NCBI GenBank assembly: GCA_025936195.1
Contig: JAICTW010000004.1
Span: 1 to 15,321 of the forward strand
DNA length: 15,321 nt
Direction of reading: 5' to 3'
Source: Flavisolibacter sp.
GTDB taxonomy: Bacteria; Bacteroidota; Bacteroidia; Chitinophagales; Chitinophagaceae
Part shown: in pieces, positions 7,087-13,566 of the stretch
Layout of the letters: each line of letters begins with the position of its first letter
Numbering within the stretch: position 1 is the stretch's first letter
Program-made: the position numbers and the translations under genes
Notes under the pieces: generated by a model
Databases searched by the model: none
What the model saw: only the letters and a program-made list of their open reading frames with translations
What the model was told of the DNA's origin: nothing

Positions 7087-8478
7087 TTATTGTGCCGCGA
7101 CCAATTTATACACTTTGCCTGTTGTTCCCGAAACACCCTGCACTCCGGTTAATGTAATATAGAGTTCTCCTGAAAGGTCCTGCCCAAATCCTTTGAGATA
7201 ATAACCCAAATTGGTCGGATAATCTTTCATAGTTAATTCATCAAAGGACCAAAGTCCTGATGCAGCAGATTTGGCAACATACAGTTTGGCATTGGCGCCG
7301 GTTGCACCGCTTCCGCCCTGAGAGAAAATTCCAAATACATAACGTCCCTGCAATTGAGGCAATGCAGTTCCCCTGTAAACATTACCGCCAACAATTACTG
7401 TTGCTATTCCTTTGCCATTGGGATTGGCTGTATTGGTTAATTGAATGATAGGATCCGTCAATGGCTTGCCTAAAGAATCAGTTGAAGAACAGTCAGGGCG
7501 TACCAGCAGATCACTATCTGTGTTGAAGCAAACCGTTCCTTCTTTTACATTCCATCCGTAATTGTTCCCCTTGTTTACTATATCAATTTCTTCGTACAAT
7601 GACTGTCCTGCATCGCCAAGGTACAGTTCATGATTGCCTCCCATATCAAAAGAAAAACGGTAGGGATTTCTGAAACCATAAGCATAGATCTCTTTTTTAA
7701 AATTAGGAGAAGCTGCAAATGGATTGTCTGCAGGAATGCCATACGGACTTCCGTTATTCACATCAATGCGAAGAACCTTTCCCATTAAATTGGCCCAAAG
7801 GTTTTGTGCATTGCCGCCTGCATTGGTAGCATACCAATCCGAAAGGTGTCCATTGCCTACGTCGTCTTTATTGCCGCCGTCACCAATGGAAATATATAAA
7901 TAGCCGTCAGGACCAAAAGCAAGTGTACCGCCATTGTGATTGAGTTGCGGATGATCGGCTTCGAGGAGAACTCTTTCACTTGCAAGGTCAGCAACATTGG
8001 GGTCGGCAGAAGAAACTTTAAATTCTGAAATTCTTGTAAGGCTATTCCAGTTAACTCCGGGTGCAGGACCACCCGCTCTTGGCGGCGCTGTATAAAACGC
8101 ATAGAACTTACCGTTAGTTTTAAACTGCGGATGAAAAGCAATGCTTAGCAATCCTCGTTCATCGTAATTAGGATTGAGCGTAACCAGTTTGTTTGAAATA
8201 TCAAGGAATGGTGTTGAAAGCATCGTACCATTTTGCGGAACGATCCATACTTTACCACTCTCATCAACGATAAATAACCGGTGGCTGCTGTCGGGAGCTT
8301 CCACTACCGACAAAGGTGAAACTAAATTTTCGGCAATGAGTTTTAAATTGGGTGTAACGTTGGCTGGCTGATCATGATTTTTCTTGCAACCGTTTAAAGA
8401 AAGAAAAAGAAAAACGATAGAACTCAGGACAAGCCATTTTGCAATGGAAGATGAACCGGCTTCTGCAATTGATTTCAT
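7087..8478 (-). CDS. PQQ-dependent sugar dehydrogenase (glucose/sorbosone dehydrogenase family), lipoprotein
   Basis: 463 residues. The N-terminus is a lipoprotein signal (hydrophobic 15-28, lipobox LNGC, Cys31). The body is the GSDH six-bladed propeller: PLSVVEAPDSSHRLFIVDESG, DERGLLSIAFHPQFKTNG, LNHNGGTLAFGPDGYLYISIGDGG, GKVLRID, YAYGFRNPYRFSFD, GDAGQSLYEEID and NYGWNVKEG. By recalled comparison with soluble glucose dehydrogenase of Acinetobacter, His181 (in NHNGG) corresponds to the catalytic His and Arg270 (in GFRNP) to the PQQ-contacting Arg. The enzyme would oxidise an aldose or related sugar in the periplasm and pass two electrons onward. The natural acceptor is probably the cytochrome c encoded downstream. 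The substrate is not determined by these motifs. It appears to be the first gene of the minus-strand cluster. Confidence 0.94.
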   Translation of the reverse strand: MKSIAEAGSSSIAKWLVLSSIVFLFLSLNGCKKNHDQPANVTPNLKLIAENLVSPLSVVEAPDSSHRLFIVDESGKVWIVPQNGTMLSTPFLDISNKLVTLNPNYDERGLLSIAFHPQFKTNGKFYAFYTAPPRAGGPAPGVNWNSLTRISEFKVSSADPNVADLASERVLLEADHPQLNHNGGTLAFGPDGYLYISIGDGGNKDDVGNGHLSDWYATNAGGNAQNLWANLMGKVLRIDVNNGSPYGIPADNPFAASPNFKKEIYAYGFRNPYRFSFDMGGNHELYLGDAGQSLYEEIDIVNKGNNYGWNVKEGTVCFNTDSDLLVRPDCSSTDSLGKPLTDPIIQLTNTANPNGKGIATVIVGGNVYRGTALPQLQGRYVFGIFSQGGSGATGANAKLYVAKSAASGLWSFDELTMKDYPTNLGYYLKGFGQDLSGELYITLTGVQGVSGTTGKVYKLVAAQ

Positions 8479-8824
8479 ACAGTTGGTGTTTTTTAGTTAG
8501 AAATTGCAGAAAGTTTTGGAAGGAAACTCCAGGCGACAGGAGAGTGGCTGAATAGAATACGGCAACAGTTGCTCAGGGTTGCTTCAAAATAAAAACTGCT
8601 AAAAACGAAGAAGAGGCCTCTTTACGTGATTATTGTTTCATCAGATGTTGCAGCATTTCATAACGATGTTGAAGATGGAAAGAACAGCAAACAGGACGGT
8701 TGTATTGATCACTCAATGACAAAAATCCATTCGTCAACGCATCATATTTGTACTCTGAAAAAATAAAGGAGCTCGTTTTTAAAACTTCCTTATTTTCGCA
8801 AACCCAAACCCAAAACCAATATTT
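8479..8824. other. 346-bp non-coding gap between divergent genes
   Basis: No convincing gene. It contains the hairpin-rich element at 8506-8599, a 12-bp perfect palindrome AAGAGGCCTCTT at 8611-8622 (extended by ACG/CGT outside), and a 24-codon reading frame on the plus strand (8645-8719, MLQHFITMLKMERT..) without a recognisable initiation signal. Next to the plus-strand gene at 8825 there is only a partial -7 match (TATTTTCG, 8791-8798). Confidence 0.6.
8506..8599 (-). promoter_or_regulatory. Hairpin-rich 5' element upstream of the PQQ sugar dehydrogenase (candidate structured leader)
   Basis: A closing stem can be drawn over the ends of a 94-nt segment: GCAG (8506-8509) with CTGC (8596-8599), then TTTT and GAAG (8514-8517, 8519-8522) with CTTC and AAAA (8582-8589). 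Inside are two more helices: CTCC (8527-8530) with GGAG (8539-8542) around the loop AGGCGACA, and GCAAC (8562-8566) with GTTGC (8578-8582); the last competes with the closing stem for one base. The inside is noticeably richer in G and C than the flanks. On the minus strand it would lie 28 nt upstream of the dehydrogenase ATG, a typical leader position. It does not match any riboswitch consensus I can recall with confidence. A near -7 promoter match (TATTTTG, 8591-8585, minus) overlaps it, so it could instead be a DNA operator. Confidence 0.35.
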
Positions 8825-9013
8825 ATGAAGCGTACCCTGGAACTTATTTCTTTCGTTTGCTTTGTCTCTTTTATAATGTCCGTCATTTTAATCTTCGCAG
8901 CTCCGCATCATAAATCATCAGACGAAGTATTTTCTAAAATGCATGCTTCCAAAATTATTTCCAGTGTAAGTGGAATCGCGGCTGCAAAAGCAAATCAAAA
9001 AGCCACTCGGTAA
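8825..9013 (+). CDS. Small single-TM hypothetical protein (62 aa)
   Basis: ATG-initiated 62-residue frame. Residues 1-25 (MKRTLELISFVCFVSFIMSV and following ILIFAA) form a positively charged start and one hydrophobic helix, followed by a short polar tail rich in Ser, Ala and Lys. It could be a small inner-membrane protein or a secreted peptide with cleavage near ..IFAAPHH. No family is recognised. Its last codons and stop lie inside the terminator hairpin of the convergent dioxygenase gene. It faces the dehydrogenase cluster divergently across the 346-bp gap. Whether it is translated is uncertain; the clean signal-like N-terminus favours it. Confidence 0.5.
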   Translation: MKRTLELISFVCFVSFIMSVILIFAAPHHKSSDEVFSKMHASKIISSVSGIAAAKANQKATR

Positions 9014-9027
9014 TGAATGGCTTTGAT
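8994..9027 (-). terminator. Rho-independent terminator of the extradiol dioxygenase gene
   Basis: On the minus strand: ATCAAAGCCA, a 12-nt loop, then TGGCTTTTTGAT. The core AAGCCA/TGGCTT stem is followed by a run of T. It lies 44 bp after the stop codon at 9071. The same hairpin overlaps the end of the 62-residue plus-strand frame, whose stop codon is in the loop. Confidence 0.5.
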
Positions 9028-9070
9028 ATTACTTACCTGTAAGTTAAACCTGCTCAATAGCGCAAAAGCC

Positions 9071-9904
9071 TTATCCAAACTTCACTGAAGTCATTGTAAG
9101 CGATCCGCCAACTGCTTTATCATTAAAGAAAGAAGTATCATCTTTCTTTCCTTTTAATCCCAATGTGTACAATAAAGGCCAGTAGTGTTCCGGAGTCGGA
9201 ATAGAAAGCAATGCTTCTCTGCCTAGTGATTGATAGTTGATCAGTTGATCATGCTTTCCGTTCCCGATCAGCTCTTTAAATTTTTCATTCATTTGCAGAG
9301 CCCAGTCATAACCATATTCATTTTCGTTTAATTTATCCCAGGCTACCATTCTTAAATTATGAACCATATTGCCACTGCCAATGATCAATACACCTTTCTT
9401 TCGCAAATTGTACAACTCCTTTGCTAACTCATAATGATATTGCGGGCCCTTAGTATAATCAATGCTTAATTGCAATACGGGAATGTTAGCATCAGGATAC
9501 ATGTGACGGATCACTGTCCATGCGCCGTGGTCCAGTCCCCAATCATGGTCCAGTTCAATGTGTGCTGATGTAACAATTGATTTGGTTTCATTGGCTAATT
9601 GAACATCACCGGGAGCAGGATACTGCACATCAAACAACTCCTGTGGAAAACCACCAAAATCATGAATGGTTTTTGGAAAATCCATGGCTGTGATTCTTGT
9701 GCCCTTGCTTAACCAGTGTGCCGATATCACCAACACGGCTTTAGGTACAGGTATTTCTTTTGCCATAGCTTTCCACCGCTGACTGAATTCATTGTCTTCA
9801 ATTCCGTTCATTGGCGAGCCATGGCCTATAAATAAAAGAGGCATCAATTGTTCCTGCTCTTTTAAGTCGTTGGTAAATCTGTTGAATGCTGATAAATTGG
9901 TCAT
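9071..9904 (-). CDS. ygiD: YgiD-type 4,5-DOPA extradiol dioxygenase (LigB family)
   Basis: 277 residues, full length for the family. The LigB-fold motifs are in order: FIGHGSPMN (His28), VISAHWLSKG (His63), LDHDWGLDHGAW (His126), GSGNMVHNLR (His182) and PTPEHYWPLLY (His240). His28, His63 and His182 fit the metal site, with His126/His240 as candidate catalytic or substrate-contact residues (assignment by recalled family pattern). Bacterial YgiD/DODA enzymes open catechol rings such as DOPA at the 4,5 bond; the in vivo substrate here is unknown. The start is the ATG at 9904, preceded by a Shine-Dalgarno-like AAGGAG (9917-9912) 7 nt upstream, unusual beside its neighbours. An internal Met21 precedes the first core strand, but the N-terminal extension is common in this group. 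It is cytoplasmic and monocistronic by its promoter and terminator. Confidence 0.94.
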   Translation of the reverse strand: MTNLSAFNRFTNDLKEQEQLMPLLFIGHGSPMNGIEDNEFSQRWKAMAKEIPVPKAVLVISAHWLSKGTRITAMDFPKTIHDFGGFPQELFDVQYPAPGDVQLANETKSIVTSAHIELDHDWGLDHGAWTVIRHMYPDANIPVLQLSIDYTKGPQYHYELAKELYNLRKKGVLIIGSGNMVHNLRMVAWDKLNENEYGYDWALQMNEKFKELIGNGKHDQLINYQSLGREALLSIPTPEHYWPLLYTLGLKGKKDDTSFFNDKAVGGSLTMTSVKFG

Positions 9905-9972
9905 TTAAGTACTCCTTAATTTTTTATGTTTCTCTTATCAACAATTGAGTTTTGTGTTTATTAATAACAGCA

Positions 9973-9980
9973 CAAATTTA
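9973..9980 (-). promoter_or_regulatory. Candidate -7 promoter element for the extradiol dioxygenase gene
   Basis: TAAATTTG on the minus strand is an exact match to the Bacteroidota -7 consensus TAnnTTTG, about 70 bp upstream of the ATG. No TTG is found at the expected distance for the -33 element, so support is partial. Confidence 0.35.
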
Positions 9981-10144
9981 CCACCTTGCTATGCCTTGTT
10001 CCATTGCGTTTGGATAAGAAATAGCATTGATATATGTCAATGAAAGTAGTGAAGTGATGGTTTAAGTTATTTGCCGGAAGAAACAACTGTGATATCTGTT
10101 GTTGAGGAATTTTTGAAATGATTTAGTTTGCTCATCCGCGAAGC

Positions 10145-11038
10145 TTACTGCGGCTGTATCAAAACAAATTCAACGAGTGTGAATTTTTCTTTGATAGCAT
10201 TGCGGATGCGTTCAATAGCATTCGTGATTTCGTCAGTGTCAAGATCATGTTTAAATTGAATGAGCAGCATTAAGATCACTTCTTCAGGAGACTGATAAGT
10301 AGAAAGAATATTGCTTACTTTAATAACCGCTTCATCTTTCTCCACCATTGCTTTTATTTTTTTCTGCGTTTCCGGTGCAATGCCTTCACCCATTAACAAA
10401 CTGCGACTTTCCCTTGCCAGGATCATGGAAACAAAAACCAGCAGCAAGCCAACAAGAAGTGAGGCCACTCCATCCAATACAGGCATGTTCAAAAAATGAC
10501 TGAGAAGTATCAAAACAAAAACAATCAGCAAACCAAGAACTGCAGCACCATCTTCAAACAAAACAAGAAAGCTCGATGGATCTTTACTTCGAACGATTGC
10601 TTTCCAAAAAGACATATTGCCTCTTGCCTTGTTAAACTCTTTTAGTGCAATAACAAAAGAAAGTCCGTCGAAGAAAAAAGAAAAAGCAAGAACGATATAA
10701 TTCCAGAATGGATCTCCCAAAGGCTTTGGATGGAGAATATGAATAACACCCTGGTAAATGGATAAGCCTCCGCCCAATCCGAAAATAAGAATGGAAACAA
10801 TGAATGACCAGAAATACAATTCCTTTCCATAACCAAAAGGTCTTCGTTTATCCGGAGGTTTCCTGCTTCTTTTCAATCCGTACAAAAGCAATAGCTGATT
10901 GCTGGTATCCACTAATGAGTGAATGCCTTCCGAGATCATTGAAGAACTGTTGGTGTAGCTGCCTGCTATAAATTTGGTAGTGGCGATCAAAATATCTGAG
11001 GCCAGAGCACTGTAGATAGATGCGTGATTTTTCGCCAT
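10145..11038 (-). CDS. Cation diffusion facilitator (CDF), ZnT9-like
   Basis: 297 residues. An N-terminal set of about six membrane helices (starting about 10, 38, 75, 112, 160 and 185) is followed by a short cytoplasmic domain (about 222-297, ETQKKIKAMVEKDEAVIKVSNI..). The CDF signature is SISEGIHSLVDT-like in helix 2 (MISEGIHSLVDTSNQLLLLYG; His40 and Asp44 as HxxxD metal ligands). The KRRPFGYGKELYFWSF loop is typical of the ZnT9/SLC30A9 branch. Helix 5 has FEDGAAVLG (Glu162, Asp163) in place of the HxxxD of zinc-exporting CDFs, so the second half of the transport site differs from YiiP-type proteins. It would move divalent cations (zinc or another metal) across the inner membrane; specificity is open. 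On the minus strand beyond its stop, a weak hairpin (AACAAC/GTTGTT, 10082-10103) followed by TCTT may end transcription. Confidence 0.93.
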   Translation of the reverse strand: MAKNHASIYSALASDILIATTKFIAGSYTNSSSMISEGIHSLVDTSNQLLLLYGLKRSRKPPDKRRPFGYGKELYFWSFIVSILIFGLGGGLSIYQGVIHILHPKPLGDPFWNYIVLAFSFFFDGLSFVIALKEFNKARGNMSFWKAIVRSKDPSSFLVLFEDGAAVLGLLIVFVLILLSHFLNMPVLDGVASLLVGLLLVFVSMILARESRSLLMGEGIAPETQKKIKAMVEKDEAVIKVSNILSTYQSPEEVILMLLIQFKHDLDTDEITNAIERIRNAIKEKFTLVEFVLIQPQ

Positions 11039-11057
11039 TCCGTTTGCTTATAGTTTG

Positions 11058-11085
11058 CAAAAGTATCTTTCTCTGTTCAAGCAAA
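11058..11085 (-). promoter_or_regulatory. Candidate promoter of the CDF transporter gene
   Basis: TACTTTTG (11065-11058, minus strand) matches the Bacteroidota -7 consensus TAnnTTTG exactly. TTTG (11085-11082) lies 16 nt upstream as a possible -33 element, slightly closer than the usual spacing. The implied leader before the ATG at 11038 is very short. Confidence 0.45.
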
Positions 11086-11720
11086 GTTTTGTACGATCTC
11101 CAAATTGAAACAAGTTTTATTTTATCTGAGTTAAGATGTCACGCTGAAACACGGAGAACACTTGGATATTTTTTGCGAGCTCTGCATAAAATTTGTTCAC
11201 CAGTGGAATTGAAACGGATGCTCACAAACGATTCGAATAGGCCGACTATTGAAAACTTGGAACATTGTTAAACAGAAGAGTGTGTTCCGTATTTCTATTG
11301 GTTATTCGCTACTTTCGCCACAAGTGCGAAAAATTTTTCTTTCCATAATAACTGTTTTTTGCTTTTTAATTTCTGTTGGTAATGGAAATTATAAAATAGC
11401 CTCTGTCATTGGCCGCAATGCAGCGCAAAGCCAGTATTCCATTACTTCTCCCAATTATCCTAATTCCGAAATTGAAATTGCTCATCCCCTAATTTTTGCA
11501 AACGGCAATTGCCGACAGCAGAGTCAACAGAACTTTGCTTCCACTGCTGAATTTGCAGCCTCTGATTTTTACACCAGGGGCCAACAACAGTGGGACTGCC
11601 TTTTAGCATTTCCATCCAAACAATACCTGTCTCATATTTATCCATCACATAATTTCTGGTAGGCATTATCTGATTCTAAACTTCATTGTTATTCTTTTTT
11701 TCTAACTAAATCATTGAATC
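11086..11720. other. About 630 bp without a convincing gene, with traces of dispersed non-coding repeats
   Basis: Overlapping frames exist on both strands but none has an ATG start with family-like content; the longest (137 codons) would need a TTG start. Segment 11135-11205 (CACGCTGAAACACGGAGAAC followed by a T-run and GCGAGCTCTGC) resembles a degenerate repeat family that I recall as widespread in intergenic DNA of environmental bacteria, usually mis-translated as ..HAETRRT... A 12-bp perfect palindrome, CGGCAATTGCCG, lies at 11503-11514 next to GACAGCAGA, again in the style of dispersed intergenic repeats. No promoter for the downstream small gene was clear. Confidence 0.5.
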
Positions 11721-11840
11721 ATGTCTACTGTAATTACAGCCCTGATCTTATTGGGCATTATGGGACTTGTTATCGGCCTTCTTTTATTTGTTCATAAAAG
11801 AGATCAAAAAAAGGAAGCTGAAAAAACAAATATTTTGTAA
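11721..11840 (+). CDS. Single-TM mini-protein (39 aa) preceding the antiporter
   Basis: ATG at 11721, TAA at 11838-11840. The product is MSTVITALILLGIMGLVIGL then LLFVHKRDQKKEAEKTNIL: one glycine-rich membrane helix (about 4-24, with small residues spaced G12, G15, G19) and a charged cytoplasmic tail. The positive residues after the helix (HKRDQKK) predict the N-terminus outside and the C-terminus inside. It lies only 42 bp before the potassium/proton antiporter on the same strand, so the two are probably co-transcribed. Size and shape recall accessory mini-subunits such as KdpF, but there is no homology I can assert. It is too short for ordinary gene callers and likely to be missed. Confidence 0.6.
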   Translation: MSTVITALILLGIMGLVIGLLLFVHKRDQKKEAEKTNIL

Positions 11841-11882
11841 AACCAGATTGTTTTAATTTAAAGTGTAGGTAAACCATCGCTT

Positions 11883-13352
11883 ATGTTTATTGGGGCCGGA
11901 AATATTTTACTGATAGGATCCATTTTGCTATTGATTAGTGTAATAGCTGGCAAGACCATAAGAAAGCTTGGGGTGCCTACACTTATTTTCTTTTTAATTG
12001 TTGGGATGCTGGCAGGATCGGAAGGCATTGGAGGAATTTATTTTGATAATGCCGCTCTTGCACAATTCATCGGCATTGTAGCACTGAACTTCATTCTTTT
12101 CTCGGGCGGATTAGATACACACTGGTTAAGCATTAAGCCTGTGCTTTGGCGAGGTGTTGCGCTTTCCACACTTGGTGTTTTTTTCACTGCACTTTCAGTT
12201 GGTGTCTTTGTCCATTATGCTTTTGGTTTTTCTTTGGCCGAAGGCATGTTGCTTGGCTCTGTAATTTCAGCTACCGATGCTGCCGCTGTATTTTCTATTT
12301 TGCGCAGCAAGGGCATTGGCCTTAAAGGTTATTTGCGTCCGGTGCTGGAACTGGAAAGCGGAAGCAATGACCCGATGGCTTATTTCCTGACCATTGCACT
12401 TACCACTATTGTTGCCAGCGGCCAGATGCATTTCAGTGAACTCATTCTTCATTTTCTTAAGGAATTTATCGTAGGTGGCGCTATCGGTTATATGATGGGC
12501 AAAGCAAGTGTGTGGCTTGTTAATCACATCCATTTGGAAACAGAAGGATTATATCCGGTACTAACCTTAGGTCTTGCCATTTTTACCTATTCATTTACCC
12601 AATTCATTGGAGGTAATGGATTTCTTGCTATTTATTTATGTGCCCTTGTTATGGGCAACAGCAATATGGTAAGGCGTCGAAGCCTGATCAAATTTTACGA
12701 TGGCCAGGCATGGCTCATGCAGATCATTTTGTTTTTGACTTTAGGGCTTCTGGTTTTTCCATCACGCATTGTTCCTTTGATCGGCATGGGAATTTTGATT
12801 TCCGCATTTTTGATCTTTGTAGCCCGACCAATCGGTGTTTTTGTATCGTTCTCTTTTTTTAAATCAAATATCAGGAGTAAACTTTTTATATCCTGGGTGG
12901 GATTAAGAGGCAGTGTACCCATTGTGTTTGCTACCTATCCTTTACTTGCAGGTATTGCCAAAGCTGATTTGATTTTCAATCTGGTATTTTTTATTTCAGT
13001 TACATCTGTTCTTCTGCAGGGCACTACGCTTTCTTTTGTGGCAAGAGTTTTACACGTTGCTGTTCCGGCAACCGTAAAAAGAAGGATTGGATTTGATTTT
13101 GAAGCCGGTGATGCCATCAAATCGGAAATGCAGGAAATTTTTTTACCAGAAGAATCAAAAGCAGTAGGCAAAAGAATTGTTGAATTACATATTCCTACCA
13201 CGGTCAACATACTTGCCATAAAAAGAAGTGATGTGTTCATTGCTCCCAATGGATCCACCAAACTGATGGCCGGTGATATTTTGCATATACTGGCAGAAGA
13301 CAAACGTTCGCTTGAAGGACTGGGCGATGCTTTAGGAGTGAAGCTGACGTAA
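11883..13352 (+). CDS. CPA1 potassium/proton antiporter (NhaP2/CvrA-like) with C-terminal RCK_C domain
   Basis: 489 residues. About 12-13 membrane helices fill residues 5-395. The CPA1 exchanger motifs are present: LDTHWLSIKPVLWRG, ISATDAAAVFSIL (Asp132), ELESGSNDPMAYFLT (Asp163, transport site), GNGFLAIYLCALVMGN and SWVGLRGSVPI (Arg342). An RCK_C (TrkA-C) domain follows at about 410-489 (MQEIFLPEESKAVGKRIVEL, NGSTKLMAGDILHILAE), which is a regulatory ligand-binding module. E. coli CvrA is longer because of an extra C-terminal domain not present here. The protein would exchange K+ (or Na+) for H+ across the inner membrane in response to osmotic or pH load. The first ATG gives a membrane helix immediately, as in the family. 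It follows the 39-residue mini-protein. Confidence 0.94.
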   Translation: MFIGAGNILLIGSILLLISVIAGKTIRKLGVPTLIFFLIVGMLAGSEGIGGIYFDNAALAQFIGIVALNFILFSGGLDTHWLSIKPVLWRGVALSTLGVFFTALSVGVFVHYAFGFSLAEGMLLGSVISATDAAAVFSILRSKGIGLKGYLRPVLELESGSNDPMAYFLTIALTTIVASGQMHFSELILHFLKEFIVGGAIGYMMGKASVWLVNHIHLETEGLYPVLTLGLAIFTYSFTQFIGGNGFLAIYLCALVMGNSNMVRRRSLIKFYDGQAWLMQIILFLTLGLLVFPSRIVPLIGMGILISAFLIFVARPIGVFVSFSFFKSNIRSKLFISWVGLRGSVPIVFATYPLLAGIAKADLIFNLVFFISVTSVLLQGTTLSFVARVLHVAVPATVKRRIGFDFEAGDAIKSEMQEIFLPEESKAVGKRIVELHIPTTVNILAIKRSDVFIAPNGSTKLMAGDILHILAEDKRSLEGLGDALGVKLT

Positions 13353-13449
13353 GAGATGGTTAGAAAATAATCTGCTTTCCTTAAACTATTATTTCTTCAG
13401 AATAAGTTTATACAAGCATATAATTACCTCTTTCGTTTTTTGTTTGAGC

Positions 13450-13472
13450 AGGCTTGATAAGCTTTTCTTTTC
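13450..13472 (+). terminator. Possible weak terminator after the antiporter
   Basis: AGGCTT, loop GAT, AAGCTT (six pairs including one G-T), followed by TTCTTTTC. It lies about 100 bp after the antiporter stop. The stem is short, so confidence is low. Confidence 0.3.
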
Positions 13473-13566
13473 GCCAGCTTAAAAAAATGACGACAATGAA
13501 TGATGTAGGTTCTTCGTTTTTTCATTTTTTTTTATCATCTTGGCGATTATTAAAAACTAACTGAAT

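Noticed and set aside
8506..8599. SAM-I or glycine riboswitch
   Set aside because: Fragments such as AGAGTGGC, CGGCAAC and CAGGCGACAGGA recall parts of these consensus sequences, but order and core helices do not fit, so no class is assigned.
8630..8920. Long minus-strand open frame across the gap and antisense to the 62-residue gene, ending ..RYEMLQHLMKQ
   Set aside because: No usable start codon upstream; the only internal starts give very short products. Treated as chance openness.
11020..11271. 83-codon plus-strand frame overlapping the CDF start
   Set aside because: It overlaps the CDF start codon and promoter and translates the repeat-like segment (..HAETRRT..), a pattern typical of spurious genes over intergenic repeats.
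11249..11662. 137-codon plus-strand frame with one hydrophobic stretch
   Set aside because: It needs a TTG start with no leader signal, has no family-like motifs, and is matched by an equally open minus-strand frame (11460-11666). Probably chance in a non-coding region.
12935..13303. 122-codon minus-strand frame inside the antiporter gene
   Set aside because: Antisense shadow of a well-supported coding region.
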